This document shows, in pieces, positions 35,546 to 44,063 of a stretch of 64,000 nt of DNA. The stretch is taken from the NCBI RefSeq assembly GCF_001485215.1, contig NZ_BBWW01000001.1, positions 3,286,001 to 3,350,000 on the forward strand, given 5' to 3'. The translations under genes and the position numbers were made by a program. The stretch's first letter is position 1; every line of letters starts with the position of its first letter. The notes beneath the pieces were generated by a model that was not told the DNA's origin, did not search any database, and was given only the letters and a program-made list of their open reading frames with translations. Source of the stretch: Leptolyngbya sp. NIES-2104. GTDB lineage: Bacteria; Cyanobacteriota; Cyanobacteriia; Leptolyngbyales; Leptolyngbyaceae.

Positions 35546-36097
35546 CTAACGCTGGCGACGCTCCCATTGCGCTCTCGTAATTCGCCAATCCACCTCGTTC
35601 CATCCTCGCTCCATCATCCAAGCAGAACCCGGACGAACCGCAACGACTTCTGCACCGCTCCACTCCGCCAACCGAGCAATCCGCACATTCGCACTCACCG
35701 TAGAGCCAGTGATCGCCTTTAACTGGAGTTCCCTAAAACCAAAATCGAGCAGAGCGCGTCCCACCTCGATCGCGTAGGCATAGCGCCCCCAATAGTCGGG
35801 CGCAAGCTCAATTCCCAGTTCCATCTCCCCTACATCACATTCGCTTCTCCGCAGTCCGCAGCAGCCAAGTAGCACATCAGGTTCACGCCGTTGTACGATC
35901 GCAAGCTGATAGTTAAATCGAGGATGCTCAGAAGCCCAGGTGCAAAAGGTTTCAAACAAACGGGTTGAATGTTCAGAACTCGCTTCACTGAGTTCGTAAA
36001 AGCTCTGACTACGAGGATCAGCTTGATAGTTCAGGAACTGCGATCGATCAGACTCAACGAAATCCCGCAGCAGAAATCTTGGGGTGATGATTTCCAT
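35546..36097 (-). CDS. GNAT acetyltransferase (RimJ/RimL-like)
   Basis: From ATG 36097 (MEIITPRFLLRDFVESDRSQFLNYQ) the 183-residue protein has the Acetyltransf_3 pattern: an N-terminal LRDF segment, YQLAIVQRREPDVLLGCCGLRRSECDVGEMELGIELAPDYWGRYAYAIEVGRALLDFGF (acetyl-CoA region) and LKAITGSTVSANVRIARLAEWSGAEVVAVRPG. Such proteins acetylate protein N-termini or small amines with acetyl-CoA. An extra nine codons up to 36124 are possible. It is divergent from the beta-lactamase gene at 36228. Confidence 0.86.
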   Translation of the reverse strand: MEIITPRFLLRDFVESDRSQFLNYQADPRSQSFYELSEASSEHSTRLFETFCTWASEHPRFNYQLAIVQRREPDVLLGCCGLRRSECDVGEMELGIELAPDYWGRYAYAIEVGRALLDFGFRELQLKAITGSTVSANVRIARLAEWSGAEVVAVRPGSAWMMERGWNEVDWRITRAQWERRQR

Positions 36098-36227
36098 ATC
36101 TGCTCTAATGTTCAGCCCATCCAATGTAGCGTGTTAGGCAACTGGTAGCGTGGGCAAATTGAAACTCTCCGGAATCGCTCTACGTTGAGATGTATTCCAT
36201 AGCCTGCAATTTCAGGATCAAGAAACA

Positions 36228-37151
36228 ATGCGTAGAATCAAAGCTGCTTTAGGCAAACGGCTCAAACTGGGGTTCCTGACTGTTTCTAGCCTTGCGCTGC
36301 TATTGCTTTGTAGTTTAGCAATTTGCACGCTCGCCACTCAACCTAATGCAATCGCAGTTACACGATCGCATCAAACTGAGCAAATTCAGATGACACAGGC
36401 TCCCAGTCTCAGCAAAGCCTTCCAAGATTTAGGCATCGACGGGGCGATCGTCATCTACGATAAAAACCGCGATCGCTTCTATGAACACAACCCCTCACGC
36501 AATACCACCGCTTTCTTCCCTGGCAGCACCTTCAAAATCCTGAATGCTTTAATCTCACTTGAAATAGGGACGATTCGAGATGATGTCACTGTGCTCACTT
36601 GGGATGGCATCGCGCGATCGATTCCAGCTTGGAATCGCGATACGAATCTGCGTCAAGCCTTCAAGGATTCTACGGTCTGGTTTTATCAAGTGCTAGCACG
36701 AAAAAATGGGCATGAACGAATGCAAAAGTTTGTGCAGCAAGTCAACTATGGCAACCGTCAAATTGGAGCCGAGAACCGGGTTGATCATTTCTGGTTAGAT
36801 GGACCGCTCCAAACCACGCCCAAGCAGCAGATCGAATTTCTGCAACGCTTGGAGCGCAACGATTTACCCTTTTCACAACGCACGACCGATCTCGTCAAAG
36901 ACATCATGATTATCGAGCGCACTCCAAACTATACTTTGAGAGGTAAGACAGGCTGGATCGATTCGGTGAAGCCCAACGTTGGTTGGATTGTTGGGTATTT
37001 AGAACAAAATAACAATGTGTACTTCTTTGCGACGAATATCATCATGCCCAGTGCAAAAGAAGCTCCTCAGCGATTAGAACTGACTCGCCGGAGCTTCAAA
37101 GCATTAGGACTGCTTGATTCTTTGCATCGCACGGCTCATGTACGCAGCTAA
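36228..37151 (+). CDS. Class D (OXA-like) beta-lactamase
   Basis: The 307-residue protein has a signal peptide or anchor (RLKLGFLTVSSLALLLLCSLAICTLA, about 11-36) and all class D motifs in order: S100-T-F-K103 in FPGSTFKILNA (nucleophile Ser and the lysine that is carbamylated), S148-T-V150 in FKDSTVWFYQ, Y174-G-N, the FWLDGPL loop (188-194) and K240-T-G in RGKTGW. It should hydrolyse beta-lactams in the periplasm, though some cyanobacterial homologues may be penicillin sensors. A MerR/TipAS-type gene converges on it and overlaps its last 48 bases. Confidence 0.93.
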   Translation: MRRIKAALGKRLKLGFLTVSSLALLLLCSLAICTLATQPNAIAVTRSHQTEQIQMTQAPSLSKAFQDLGIDGAIVIYDKNRDRFYEHNPSRNTTAFFPGSTFKILNALISLEIGTIRDDVTVLTWDGIARSIPAWNRDTNLRQAFKDSTVWFYQVLARKNGHERMQKFVQQVNYGNRQIGAENRVDHFWLDGPLQTTPKQQIEFLQRLERNDLPFSQRTTDLVKDIMIIERTPNYTLRGKTGWIDSVKPNVGWIVGYLEQNNNVYFFATNIIMPSAKEAPQRLELTRRSFKALGLLDSLHRTAHVRS

Positions 37152-37741
37152 AGCAGTATCGACTGCACCTCGGCTGGCAGTTTCGGCTCTTTCTTGCTGA
37201 TACATAGTGTTTAGCGATCGCGCAATTTCAGGATCGCCGCCTGTGAGTTCTTCGATTAGCGATCTGCATCGTCGCGCCAGAACTTGCACCGATTCATCGG
37301 ATGGATCAATTCCGTTCGCCATTGCAGTACGGGCTTGCTCGTTCAGATCTTGCCATTCTGCCTCGACTTGCCGAATTCGCTCTTGTCCGATCTGTTCCGC
37401 TCTCGTTTTGAGATAGTCCTGTTGTTCTGACGTGTAGTATTTTCCAATCATGGTTGTCACCTTGATAATTTGGATAAATGCTTGAATTGAGATTGGTTCA
37501 GCCGCTTGTAAATGAGCCGAAATGGCTTCTAGCTGGGTGTAAAGCCGCTGTTGGAGTGCGATCTGTTCTTTCAATTGAGACAGATGCAATTGCACTACAT
37601 GCTGCGGTGAAAACTGCTCTTGTTCTAGACAATCCCGGATCTGGTCTAAAGAAAAGCCAATCTGTCGCAAGGAAACAATTTGCTGTAAGCGAATGATGTC
37701 AGCTTGTCCATAGACGCGGTAGCCAGCCCCTGTGCGATCAG
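37104..37741 (-). pseudogene. MerR-family TipAS-type regulator lacking its N-terminal HTH
   Basis: Reading leftward from the IS4 end at 37742 the native protein resumes at DRTGAGYRVYGQADIIRLQQIVSLRQIGFSLDQIRDCLEQEQ, the second half of a MerR DNA-binding domain. A coiled coil and a TipAS-type domain follow (YYTSEQQDYLKTRAEQIGQERIRQVEAEWQDLNEQARTAMANG, LTGGDPEIARSLNTMYQQE). About 30 residues with the HTH (normally ending YDEIGLLSPS) are gone; the ORF continues only into IS sequence (start TTG/ATG at 37775). The other IS flank does not supply them. It overlaps the beta-lactamase 3' end by 48 bp. Confidence 0.82.
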
Positions 37742-39153
37742 CTACCCTGTACACACATCTTGTGCTAACCTCCATCCTTGAAAAATCGATTCAAACTGTT
37801 GGAGTCCGCGTAGCATCGTGGCAATTCCAGGCGGGGACTGGCTTTGATAGCCTGACCATCCTCCCAAACGGGCAATGCACCACGCTGCCCAAGCCAGCGT
37901 CATCGGTGGATGCGGATTTTGCTGCTTGGCTGTGTGTCCAGAAAGCTTGGGTGCAATCTGAGCTAAACACTGCTGCTGTGGCTCCGACAGTACGCGATGA
38001 GCAGGCTGAGTTTGGTCTTGGCGACCTTCGACTAACTGAAGCACTCGCAGCGCCACAGAGAGCGCCATCACGCACAAACACTGGATCGCTTTGCCCGATT
38101 CGAGTTGAGTCTCTTCGATCTGGAGTCCGGGTTGTTTGAGTACCGTAAAGAGTTGTTCAATCCACCAGCGCCACCGATACCACTCAATGATTTGTAAGGC
38201 TTGCTCAAAGCAAACCACCGGATGCGTGGTGAGTAAGCGCCAGTGGATAGCAGATTGTCCAGCAGGCGGTTGGATTTCTTGAGCTTCCACCGCATACAAG
38301 CGAGTGGAAGGTGGGTACTCGCTACCGTGTAATCGGGCAGGTCGTTGCAGATGTACCGAAGCACACCGCACGGCGATCCAGGCTTCTCGCGCTTTGCGCC
38401 CTTGTCGCGGATCAGCAGCAATCTTTAGATTGTACGTGCCTTCACACGGTTGCTGACTCAAGTAGTCAAACAACATCAACTCCTGATTCGCAAGGGTGCG
38501 ATCTTGGCAAGCCCGAATTAACAAATGCGTCTTTTCGGTTGTAACCGTACTCCACACCTCATAGATATCGGATTCACTGTCGCCGATATCCGTCACCTCG
38601 GTGGCAGTTTGCAGCGCTGACTTGCTTGCTGTCGCGGCTTTGACCCACTTGTACGATTCCTTGTCCTCAATCGCTAACTGTTTGTACTTGCGACTGCGCT
38701 TATCGAGTCGTTCAGTCGGACGATGCCAGACTTGCACCGCACTGAGTCCGAGTGGAAATCCACTTCCCGCATTTAACACTAAGGTCGGATGGATATAGAA
38801 TCCGAGTTCTTCGTGATTGCCCACCCACCCGATGTCATCGGGTTTCAGTCGTCCCGCGTTCGCGCTTAAGTTAATCTCACTCGTGTCACTGATGGCGAGG
38901 ACATGCTGCCCTTCAACTTGCTGCTCACACTGTTCAGCAAGGCTTTTGACTAACTCTCCAACACTCACCGCTTCATTCTCCAAAAATCGGTAGTATCCCA
39001 CCTGTTCCGCTCGACTTGCACTAATCTGCCGGATGTTCACCGATTCGTGGGCGCACATCGATTCGTACAATGCCGCCCCCTTTTTTCCAACCGCACATCG
39101 CCAAATGCGGCTCCTCGTGTCTGTCGAGCATGAATCAGAATTGGGTTCTCCAT
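37742..39153 (-). CDS. IS4-family (IS50-like) transposase, possibly frameshifted near its start
   Basis: The main frame (39070 to 37742) reads VNIRQISASRAEQVGYYRFLENEAVS, SDTSEINLSANAGRLKPDDIGWVGN (first Asp), TDIGDSESDIYEVW (second Asp) and IIEWYRWRWWIEQLFTVLKQPGLQIEETQLESG, the YREK-like region with the Glu of Tn5-type transposases; it ends WRLAQDVCTG. An N-terminal piece in the neighbouring frame starts at ATG 39153 (MENPILIHARQTRGAAFGDVRLEKRG) and would join by a one-base shift within T6C5 (39076-39086). This may be slippage, a real frameshift mutation or a sequence error. Confidence 0.82.
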
Positions 39154-39213
39154 TAGTCTTCTCGCTGAAATTTGATCATTTGTAGTTTAAGCCGAGTTGT
39201 GTGTACAGGGTAG
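37742..39213. mobile_element. IS4-family (IS50/Tn5-like) insertion sequence, 1472 bp
   Basis: Both ends carry a 19-bp terminal inverted repeat: CTACCCTGTACACACATCT at 37742 and CTACCCTGTACACACAACT read inward from 39213 (18 of 19 match). The stop codon of the transposase is formed by the left terminal CTA. The 9-bp flanks (TGCGATCAG left, GCGTTTACG right) do not match, so the target duplication expected for IS50-like elements is absent, indicating a deletion or recombination at one side. Confidence 0.8.
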
Positions 39214-39393
39214 GCGTTTACGCCGGGGATATAAGGCAGGGCGCATGACGAATTAATGTGTGCTTTTGCCCAAACAAAACATCAGCGACTCACACTGATG
39301 AGGAATCGCCAAAGCAAGAGCAAAATCGTAAGCAATTGCTTGATTTCAGCTTTTGTTTACGCTACAGTTCAAGCATAATCAAGGTCAAATTTA
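39214..39393. other. Short gene-free stretch with hairpins before the TnpB unit
   Basis: Between the IS4 end and the 70-residue ORF there is a palindrome AAGCAATTGCTT near 39330, a hairpin CATCAG-9 nt-CTGATG near 39284-39304, and the GGCG-TTTA-CGCC motif at the IS4 border. One of these may be the left end of the IS200/IS605-type element carrying tnpB. No gene is seen. Confidence 0.35.
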
Positions 39394-39606
39394 ATGTTCC
39401 TAGACGAGAAACAACAACAAATGGCGATTGATGTCGGAAAGGAGTATCAAGCAAATTTATCTGTCATCACGCTGGGAGAGGCAAGGCGGTCTTTGAGTGA
39501 CATCCTCGGAGTGGATCGCTGGGTCGATTTATCAACACTCGGCAGAGAGGAGCTATCGAACTTTTTTGAACAGGGACGAGAAATCGAAAGGCAGTATCAA
39601 CTTTAA
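39394..39606 (+). CDS. Unrecognised 70-residue protein coupled to tnpB
   Basis: The ORF starts at ATG 39394, nine bases after AAGGT, and encodes MFLDEKQQQMAIDVGKEYQ and so on, ending REIERQYQL. It is mostly helical with an acidic and basic pattern, without membrane segments or known motif. It ends two bases before the ATG of tnpB (39609), so the two are almost certainly co-translated. It does not resemble TnpA, IscB companions or a typical HTH. It could be an element-encoded accessory protein, or an unrelated host gene next to the insertion. Function unknown. Confidence 0.6.
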   Translation: MFLDEKQQQMAIDVGKEYQANLSVITLGEARRSLSDILGVDRWVDLSTLGREELSNFFEQGREIERQYQL

Positions 39607-39608
39607 TC

Positions 39609-40793
39609 ATGCTAGTACTCGAATACAAGCTACGCGGAAAACAGGAGCAATACGAACGCATTGATAATGCGATTCGGACGGCTTTGTTTGTCCGCAATTC
39701 TTGTATTCGGTACTGGACGGATAATCAAGGCATCGATAAATACAAGCTATCCGCCTACTGTAAGGTCTTAGCAAAAGACTTTGAATGGGCTGGAAAGCTC
39801 AATTCGATGGCGCGTCAAGCGAGTGCAGATCGAGCGTGGGCTGCAATTTCGCGCTTCTATTCCAACTGCAAAAAGCAGATTCCCGGCAAGAAGGGCTTTC
39901 CCCGATTCAAGCGTAGAGGTCATTCCGTGGAGTACAAGACCACGGGCTACAAACTGTCTGAAGACAGGAAGTATATCAACCTGACGGACGGCTTTGAGAT
40001 TGGAAAATTGGAGCTTGTCGGAACTCACGATTTGCACTTCTACCAGCCGAATCAAATCAAGCGGTTGCGACTGGTCAGACGTGCAGACGGATACTACGCT
40101 CAGTTCATCGTGGATGTGGAGCGCAGTATCGAACTAGAGCCAACCAAACAGACTCTAGGCTTAGATGTTGGATTGCTGCACTTCTACACGGATTCTAATG
40201 GCAATAAAGCCGAAAATCCGCGTTTCTTGAGAAAGGCTGAGAAGTCCTTAAAACGACTGCAAAAGCGAGTTTCTAAGAAGTTCAAGAAAGGACAGAAGCA
40301 GTCCAACAACTACAAAAAAGCGAGACAGAAACTCGCTCGTAAACACTTGAAGATCAGTCGGCAACGTAAAGATCATGCGGTAAAACTCGCACGATGCGTC
40401 ATTCAGTCTAGCGACTTGGTAGCCTACGAAGATCTTCAAGTGCGGAACATGGTGAAAAATCATAAACTAGCGAAGTCCATCAACGATGCAAGTTGGTATC
40501 AGTTCCGAGAATGGCTGGAATATTTTGGCAAAGTGTACGGACGTGCGACCGTTGCGGTTGCACCGCACTACACCAGTCAAGAATGTTCTAGCTGTCATCG
40601 GATTGTGAAAAAGGCGCTCAGCACCCGCACACATCAATGCGTGTGCGGTGCGGAACTGTGCCGAGATCAGAATGCGGCATTGAACATTCTGAGAAAGGGA
40701 TTAAATACGGTGGGGCACACCGGAATCAACGCTTGGGGAGAAACCGACCGCTATCTAGCCGAGGAAACAACGCTAGACAAGTCGATTCGATGA
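39609..40793 (+). CDS. tnpB: TnpB, RNA-guided nuclease of an IS200/IS605-type element (intact)
   Basis: The 394-residue protein has the full TnpB layout: N-terminal wedge/REC part (MLVLEYKLRGKQEQYERIDNAIRTALFVRNSCIRYW), the basic central part with KRLQKRVSKKFKKGQ, and the RuvC nuclease residues Asp186 (LGLDVGLLHF), Glu274 (VAYEDLQVRNM) and Asp353 (LCRDQNAALNIL). A zinc finger uses Cys326, Cys329, Cys344 and Cys346. All catalytic residues are present, so it could be an active omegaRNA-guided nuclease. No TnpA is nearby, so the element is non-autonomous. A 70-residue ORF precedes it by 2 bp and the right-end hairpin follows at 40803. Confidence 0.93.
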   Translation: MLVLEYKLRGKQEQYERIDNAIRTALFVRNSCIRYWTDNQGIDKYKLSAYCKVLAKDFEWAGKLNSMARQASADRAWAAISRFYSNCKKQIPGKKGFPRFKRRGHSVEYKTTGYKLSEDRKYINLTDGFEIGKLELVGTHDLHFYQPNQIKRLRLVRRADGYYAQFIVDVERSIELEPTKQTLGLDVGLLHFYTDSNGNKAENPRFLRKAEKSLKRLQKRVSKKFKKGQKQSNNYKKARQKLARKHLKISRQRKDHAVKLARCVIQSSDLVAYEDLQVRNMVKNHKLAKSINDASWYQFREWLEYFGKVYGRATVAVAPHYTSQECSSCHRIVKKALSTRTHQCVCGAELCRDQNAALNILRKGLNTVGHTGINAWGETDRYLAEETTLDKSIR

Positions 40794-40802
40794 ACCAAGA
40801 AT

Positions 40803-40840
40803 CCCCGTCCTTTAGCGAAGCGGAGGGCGGGGAGTGTCAA
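40803..40840 (+). ncRNA. Right end of the tnpB element / 3' scaffold of the predicted omegaRNA
   Basis: Ten bases after the tnpB stop a stem forms between CCCCGTCC (40803-40810) and GGGCGGGG (40825-40832), with a loop starting TTTAG, followed by AGTGTCAA. The decayed second TnpB has an equivalent end (46868-46905) with the same GAATC...TTTAG...TGTCAA outline. In TnpB systems this end is the 3' part of the guide RNA scaffold, so the guide would begin at 40841 in the interrupted VOC gene. Boundaries are inferred. Confidence 0.65.
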
Positions 40841-41222
40841 CGCTTCAGCAATTTCTCTTAGTGTTGATGATGTCACCGCATCAGCTAACTCCGTCAAAAA
40901 ACACTTTGGTTTCAATCAAGAGATGTCAGCCGAGGGCTTCGTGCCGCTCTTCCGATCGGATGCAGGGTTCAACTTAATTTTTCTGCAAGTTGGACTGAAA
41001 AGTTTCAAGCCGATTCATCTAAGCGGACATCGGGCAGATGGGTTAGTGATTGTCTTTGTTGTAGATCACATCAACTCTGAATATGTTCGCTTGCAAGCTG
41101 ATGGAGTAGAGATTACGACTGCGATCGAGACTGAACCTTGGGGCGAACGGTTCTTTCAAGTGACTGACCCAAACGGCGTTGTGTTCCAACTAGTTCAATG
41201 GATGACTGATCAAGCTGCATAA
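40841..41222 (+). pseudogene. VOC-family gene truncated at its 5' end by the tnpB element
   Basis: The frame running to the stop at 41220-41222 can be read back to the element end: ASAISLSVDDVTASANSVKKHFGFNQEMSAEGFVPLFRSDAG, then LIFLQVGLKSFKPIHL, LVIVFVVDHINSEYVRLQADGVEITTAIETEPWGERFFQVTDPNGVVFQLVQWM. This is a nearly complete VOC (glyoxalase/bleomycin-resistance) protein lacking only the first few residues and a start codon. Translation could only begin at the internal ATG 40923. The insertion therefore removed the start and probably silenced it. Confidence 0.75.
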
Positions 41223-41335
41223 AGATCAACATTTGAATTGACCTCCATAAGTTCTTCAGTACTACTCTGAATGGTACGCTAGAATATTGAGCCGCTCAGG
41301 ATCGGTTCTGTGAACTGAGGAGTCAGCAATCTGTG

Positions 41336-42601
41336 ATGAACGAAAACGTCGCCTATCCGATTCACAAGCAGGTGGATGACCTCTACCGCACCGAGTCCCG
41401 TCGTGTCTTCGCCACGCTGATCCGCTTACTAGGCGACTTTGATCGAGCTGAAGAGGCACTGCATGAGGCTTTCACGGTGGCGCTAGAGCAATGGTCTCGT
41501 GACGGTCTACCTGCAAACCCGCGATCGTGGCTGGTTTCGGTCGGTCGGTTTAGAGCGATCGATCACATTCGTCGTCGCGCCCGCTTCGATGCGTCTTTGG
41601 CAGAACTCGCTCAACAGTTCGATCCCATTGAAACCGCTCAGGATGACGAGGACGTAGAGGACGATCGCTTACGCCTCATCTTCACCTGCTGTCATCCTGC
41701 CCTGTCACCAGAAGCGCAAGTGGCGTTGACCCTACGGGAAGTCTGTGGACTCACGACAGAGGAGATTGCGAATGCTTTCCTGATTGCGCCCTCGACGCTA
41801 GCCCAGCGAATTGTACGGGCGAAAGCAAAGATCCGCGATGCGCGGATTCCATATCAGGTGCCCTCGATCGCCGATCTACCAGAGCGGTTAGACACGGTGC
41901 TGCAAGTGATTTATCTCGTATTTAACGAGGGCTATGCTGCCTCGTCTGGCGAGGTGTTGACACGAGCCGATCTCTCCACCGAAGCAATTCGATTGGGGCG
42001 ATTGGTGCTAGAGCTTCTACCGGATGCTGAAGGAATGGGACTTCTAGCACTCATGCTGCTGCAAGAATCGCGGCGGACTGCCCGCACCTCCTCGACGGGC
42101 GACCTCATCCTGCTGGAAGACCAAGATCGCTCCTGTTGGAATCAGGACTATATTGCTGAAGGTAAAGCGCTGGTGCAGCGAGCCTTGCGGCAACGGCAAA
42201 GCCGGGCGCTCTCGTCGCAGAAATTTGGCTCCTATACCCTTCAGGCTGCGATCGCGGCGGTGCATGCTGAAGCCACGAGTGCGACTGCTACCGACTGGGC
42301 ACAGATTGTTGCTTTGTATGATGTGCTGTTTCAGATTGAGCGATCGTCGATCGTGGGCTTAAATCGAGCGATCGCGGTGGCGATGCGGGATGGTGCTTTG
42401 GCGGGGCTACAACAGATTGATGCAATCCTGGCACAGGGTGATTTATCGAGCTACCATCTCGCGCACGCAGCGCGGGCTGACTTGTGTCGCCGATTGGGAA
42501 GAACAGCAGAGGCTAGAGCATCCTATCAGCGGGCACTGGCGCTGGTGAAACAAGAACCAGAGCGAAGATTTCTGGAAAAACGCCTGCAAGAATTGGGCTG
42601 A
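41336..42601 (+). CDS. ECF-type sigma factor with C-terminal TPR-like domain (ECF42 group)
   Basis: The 421-residue protein has sigma region 2 (IHKQVDDLYRTESRRVFATLIRLLGDFDRAEEALHEAFTVALEQW, about 7-50, with RSWLVSVGRFRAIDHIRRR), region 4 (SPEAQVALTLREVCGLTTEEIANAFLIAPSTLAQRIVRAKAKIRDA) and a long C-terminal extension (DUF6596/TPR-like; VFNEGYAASSGEVLTRADLSTEAIRLGRLVLELLPDAEGMGLLALMLLQ and following). This is the ECF42 group, whose genes habitually accompany YciI/DGPF genes and which lack an anti-sigma factor. A YciI/DGPF gene is indeed at 43218. ATG 41336 is preferred to GTG 41333. Confidence 0.92.
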   Translation: MNENVAYPIHKQVDDLYRTESRRVFATLIRLLGDFDRAEEALHEAFTVALEQWSRDGLPANPRSWLVSVGRFRAIDHIRRRARFDASLAELAQQFDPIETAQDDEDVEDDRLRLIFTCCHPALSPEAQVALTLREVCGLTTEEIANAFLIAPSTLAQRIVRAKAKIRDARIPYQVPSIADLPERLDTVLQVIYLVFNEGYAASSGEVLTRADLSTEAIRLGRLVLELLPDAEGMGLLALMLLQESRRTARTSSTGDLILLEDQDRSCWNQDYIAEGKALVQRALRQRQSRALSSQKFGSYTLQAAIAAVHAEATSATATDWAQIVALYDVLFQIERSSIVGLNRAIAVAMRDGALAGLQQIDAILAQGDLSSYHLAHAARADLCRRLGRTAEARASYQRALALVKQEPERRFLEKRLQELG

Positions 42602-42699
42602 AAAAGTTTTTTGCTGAGCTGTCGATTTCCAGTCTCGCCGAACGACTACTAGATAGAGGCAACGATGTCCGATTAAATCAACACTGTAGGAGAAAAACA

Positions 42700-43179
42700 A
42701 TGCACATAGAACCTCAAAAACAACACCAATGGTTAGATCAATTGATTGGTGAATGGGTGAGCGAAGCCGAATACAGTATGAGTTCTGATCAACCGCCATC
42801 AAAGACTCAGGGGACTGAGGTCGTCAGATCACTCGGCGGGCTGTGGATCATCGCCGAAGGGGTGAGTGAAATGCCTGATGGGGGTGCTGGAAAGACAATG
42901 ATGACGTTGGGGTTCGATCCGCAGAGCGATCGCTTTGTGGGAACGTTTATTGGCACTATGATGACGCATCTGTGGATCTACAACGGATCGCTGGATGCGA
43001 CAGAAAAAGTACTGACGCTCGACACCGAAGGACCGAACTTCAGTCAGAGTGCGATGACGAAGTACAAGGACATCATTGAGTTCGTCAGTGACGATCATCG
43101 GATCATGACTTCGCAGATTCTAGGTGATGATGGCAACTGGCTTCAGTTCATGACCGCGCATTATCGCCGACAGCGGTAA
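42700..43179 (+). CDS. DUF1579 family protein
   Basis: The 159-residue protein (MHIEPQKQHQWLDQLIGEWVSEAEY) shows the DUF1579 pattern: QWLDQLIGEWVSEAEYSMSSDQPPSKTQGTEVVRSLGGLWIIAEGVSEMPDGG, TLGFDPQSDRFVGTFIGTMMTHLWIYNGSLDATEKVLTLDTEGP and a closing GNWLQFMTAHYRR. The fold is lipocalin-like and the function unknown. A strong AGGAG site precedes the ATG. It lies between the ECF42 sigma gene (98 bp) and the DGPF gene (38 bp) and is a likely member of the sigma factor's own operon. Confidence 0.85.
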   Translation: MHIEPQKQHQWLDQLIGEWVSEAEYSMSSDQPPSKTQGTEVVRSLGGLWIIAEGVSEMPDGGAGKTMMTLGFDPQSDRFVGTFIGTMMTHLWIYNGSLDATEKVLTLDTEGPNFSQSAMTKYKDIIEFVSDDHRIMTSQILGDDGNWLQFMTAHYRRQR

Positions 43180-43217
43180 GTTCTGATCAACATTCAGCAA
43201 AATTCAGGAAATGAACG

Positions 43218-43574
43218 ATGAAATATATGTTGCTCATTTACGGTGACGAAAATGCGTGGACTCAGCGTGAGCGTGAGGACTGTTATGAAGAGTCTTCGCA
43301 GCTCGTTCAACAACTCAGGGCGAGTGGTCAATATGTAAGCGCTTCGCCGCTTCATTCTGTGGAAACAGCAACCAGCGTCAGGGTGCGCGATGGGAAAAAA
43401 CTGGTAACCGACGGACCCTTTGCAGAAACTCGCGAACAACTCGGCGGTTACTACTTGATTGACGCAGAAAATTTGGATGAAGCGATCGCTATTGCCGAAC
43501 GCATTCCCGCTGCTCGTAAAGGCACAGTCGAAATTCGCCCGATCGTAGAATTAACAAAGGAGAAACTATCATGA
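43218..43574 (+). CDS. YciI-like / DGPF-domain protein
   Basis: The 118-residue protein is a canonical DGPF protein: MKYMLLIYGDENAWTQREREDCYEESSQLVQQLRASGQYVSASPLHSVETATSVRVRDGKKLVTDGPFAETREQLGGYYLIDAENLDEAIAIAERIP. The DGPF motif is intact within VTDGPFAETREQLGGYYLID. These dimeric ferredoxin-like-fold proteins are the standard partners of ECF42 sigma factors; whether they act as enzymes or signal receivers is not settled. The stop overlaps the start of the VOC gene (ATGA), so translation is coupled. Confidence 0.93.
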   Translation: MKYMLLIYGDENAWTQREREDCYEESSQLVQQLRASGQYVSASPLHSVETATSVRVRDGKKLVTDGPFAETREQLGGYYLIDAENLDEAIAIAERIPAARKGTVEIRPIVELTKEKLS

Positions 43575-44002
43575 CCCAGATGATTTTTGTGAATTTGCCT
43601 GTTGCCGAGATTGCCGCATCGAAGCACTTTTATGAAGCGATCGGCTTCACCAACAATTCGCAATTCAGCGACGACACAGCCGCCTGCATGGTGTTGAGCG
43701 ACACTATCCATGTGATGCTGCTGACCCACGACAAATATCGGCAGTTCACGACCAAGACCATTGCTGATGCCCGGACAACCAGCGAGGTATTAATCTGTAT
43801 CTCTGCCGACAGCCGCGCGGCTGTCGATGACATGGTCGGCAAGGCAAAGTCCGTTGGTACGGTCATCGATCCAACCCCAACGCAGGATTTTGGCTTCATG
43901 TACGGTCGCAGTTTTGAAGACCTGGACGGTCATATCTGGGAAGTGATGTGGATGGATGTCGCAGCCGCCAGTCAGCAGGTGGACGAACCCGGAGCATCCT
44001 GA
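43571..44002 (+). CDS. VOC family protein (glyoxalase/bleomycin-resistance fold)
   Basis: The 143-residue protein (MTQMIFVNLPVAEIAASKHFYEAIGFTNNSQFSDDTAACMVLSDTIHVMLLTHDKYRQFTTKTIADA) has the paired beta-alpha-beta-beta-beta modules of the VOC fold and the closing FGFMYGRSFEDLDGHIWEVMWMD with the metal-ligand-like Glu. Such members are frequent in ECF42/DGPF operons. It overlaps the YciI gene by 4 bp. Whether it is an enzyme, a metal-binding protein or an antibiotic-binding protein cannot be decided. Confidence 0.9.
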   Translation: MTQMIFVNLPVAEIAASKHFYEAIGFTNNSQFSDDTAACMVLSDTIHVMLLTHDKYRQFTTKTIADARTTSEVLICISADSRAAVDDMVGKAKSVGTVIDPTPTQDFGFMYGRSFEDLDGHIWEVMWMDVAAASQQVDEPGAS

Positions 44003-44063
44003 GCAATACTCTTAAACCCATCGAGAACATCACAATCAACAGCCATTCAATCGGAGAAGCATC

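Noticed and set aside
37732-38139. Plus-strand ORF across the IS4 left end
   Set aside because: It lies opposite the transposase, has no recognisable motif and crosses an element border.
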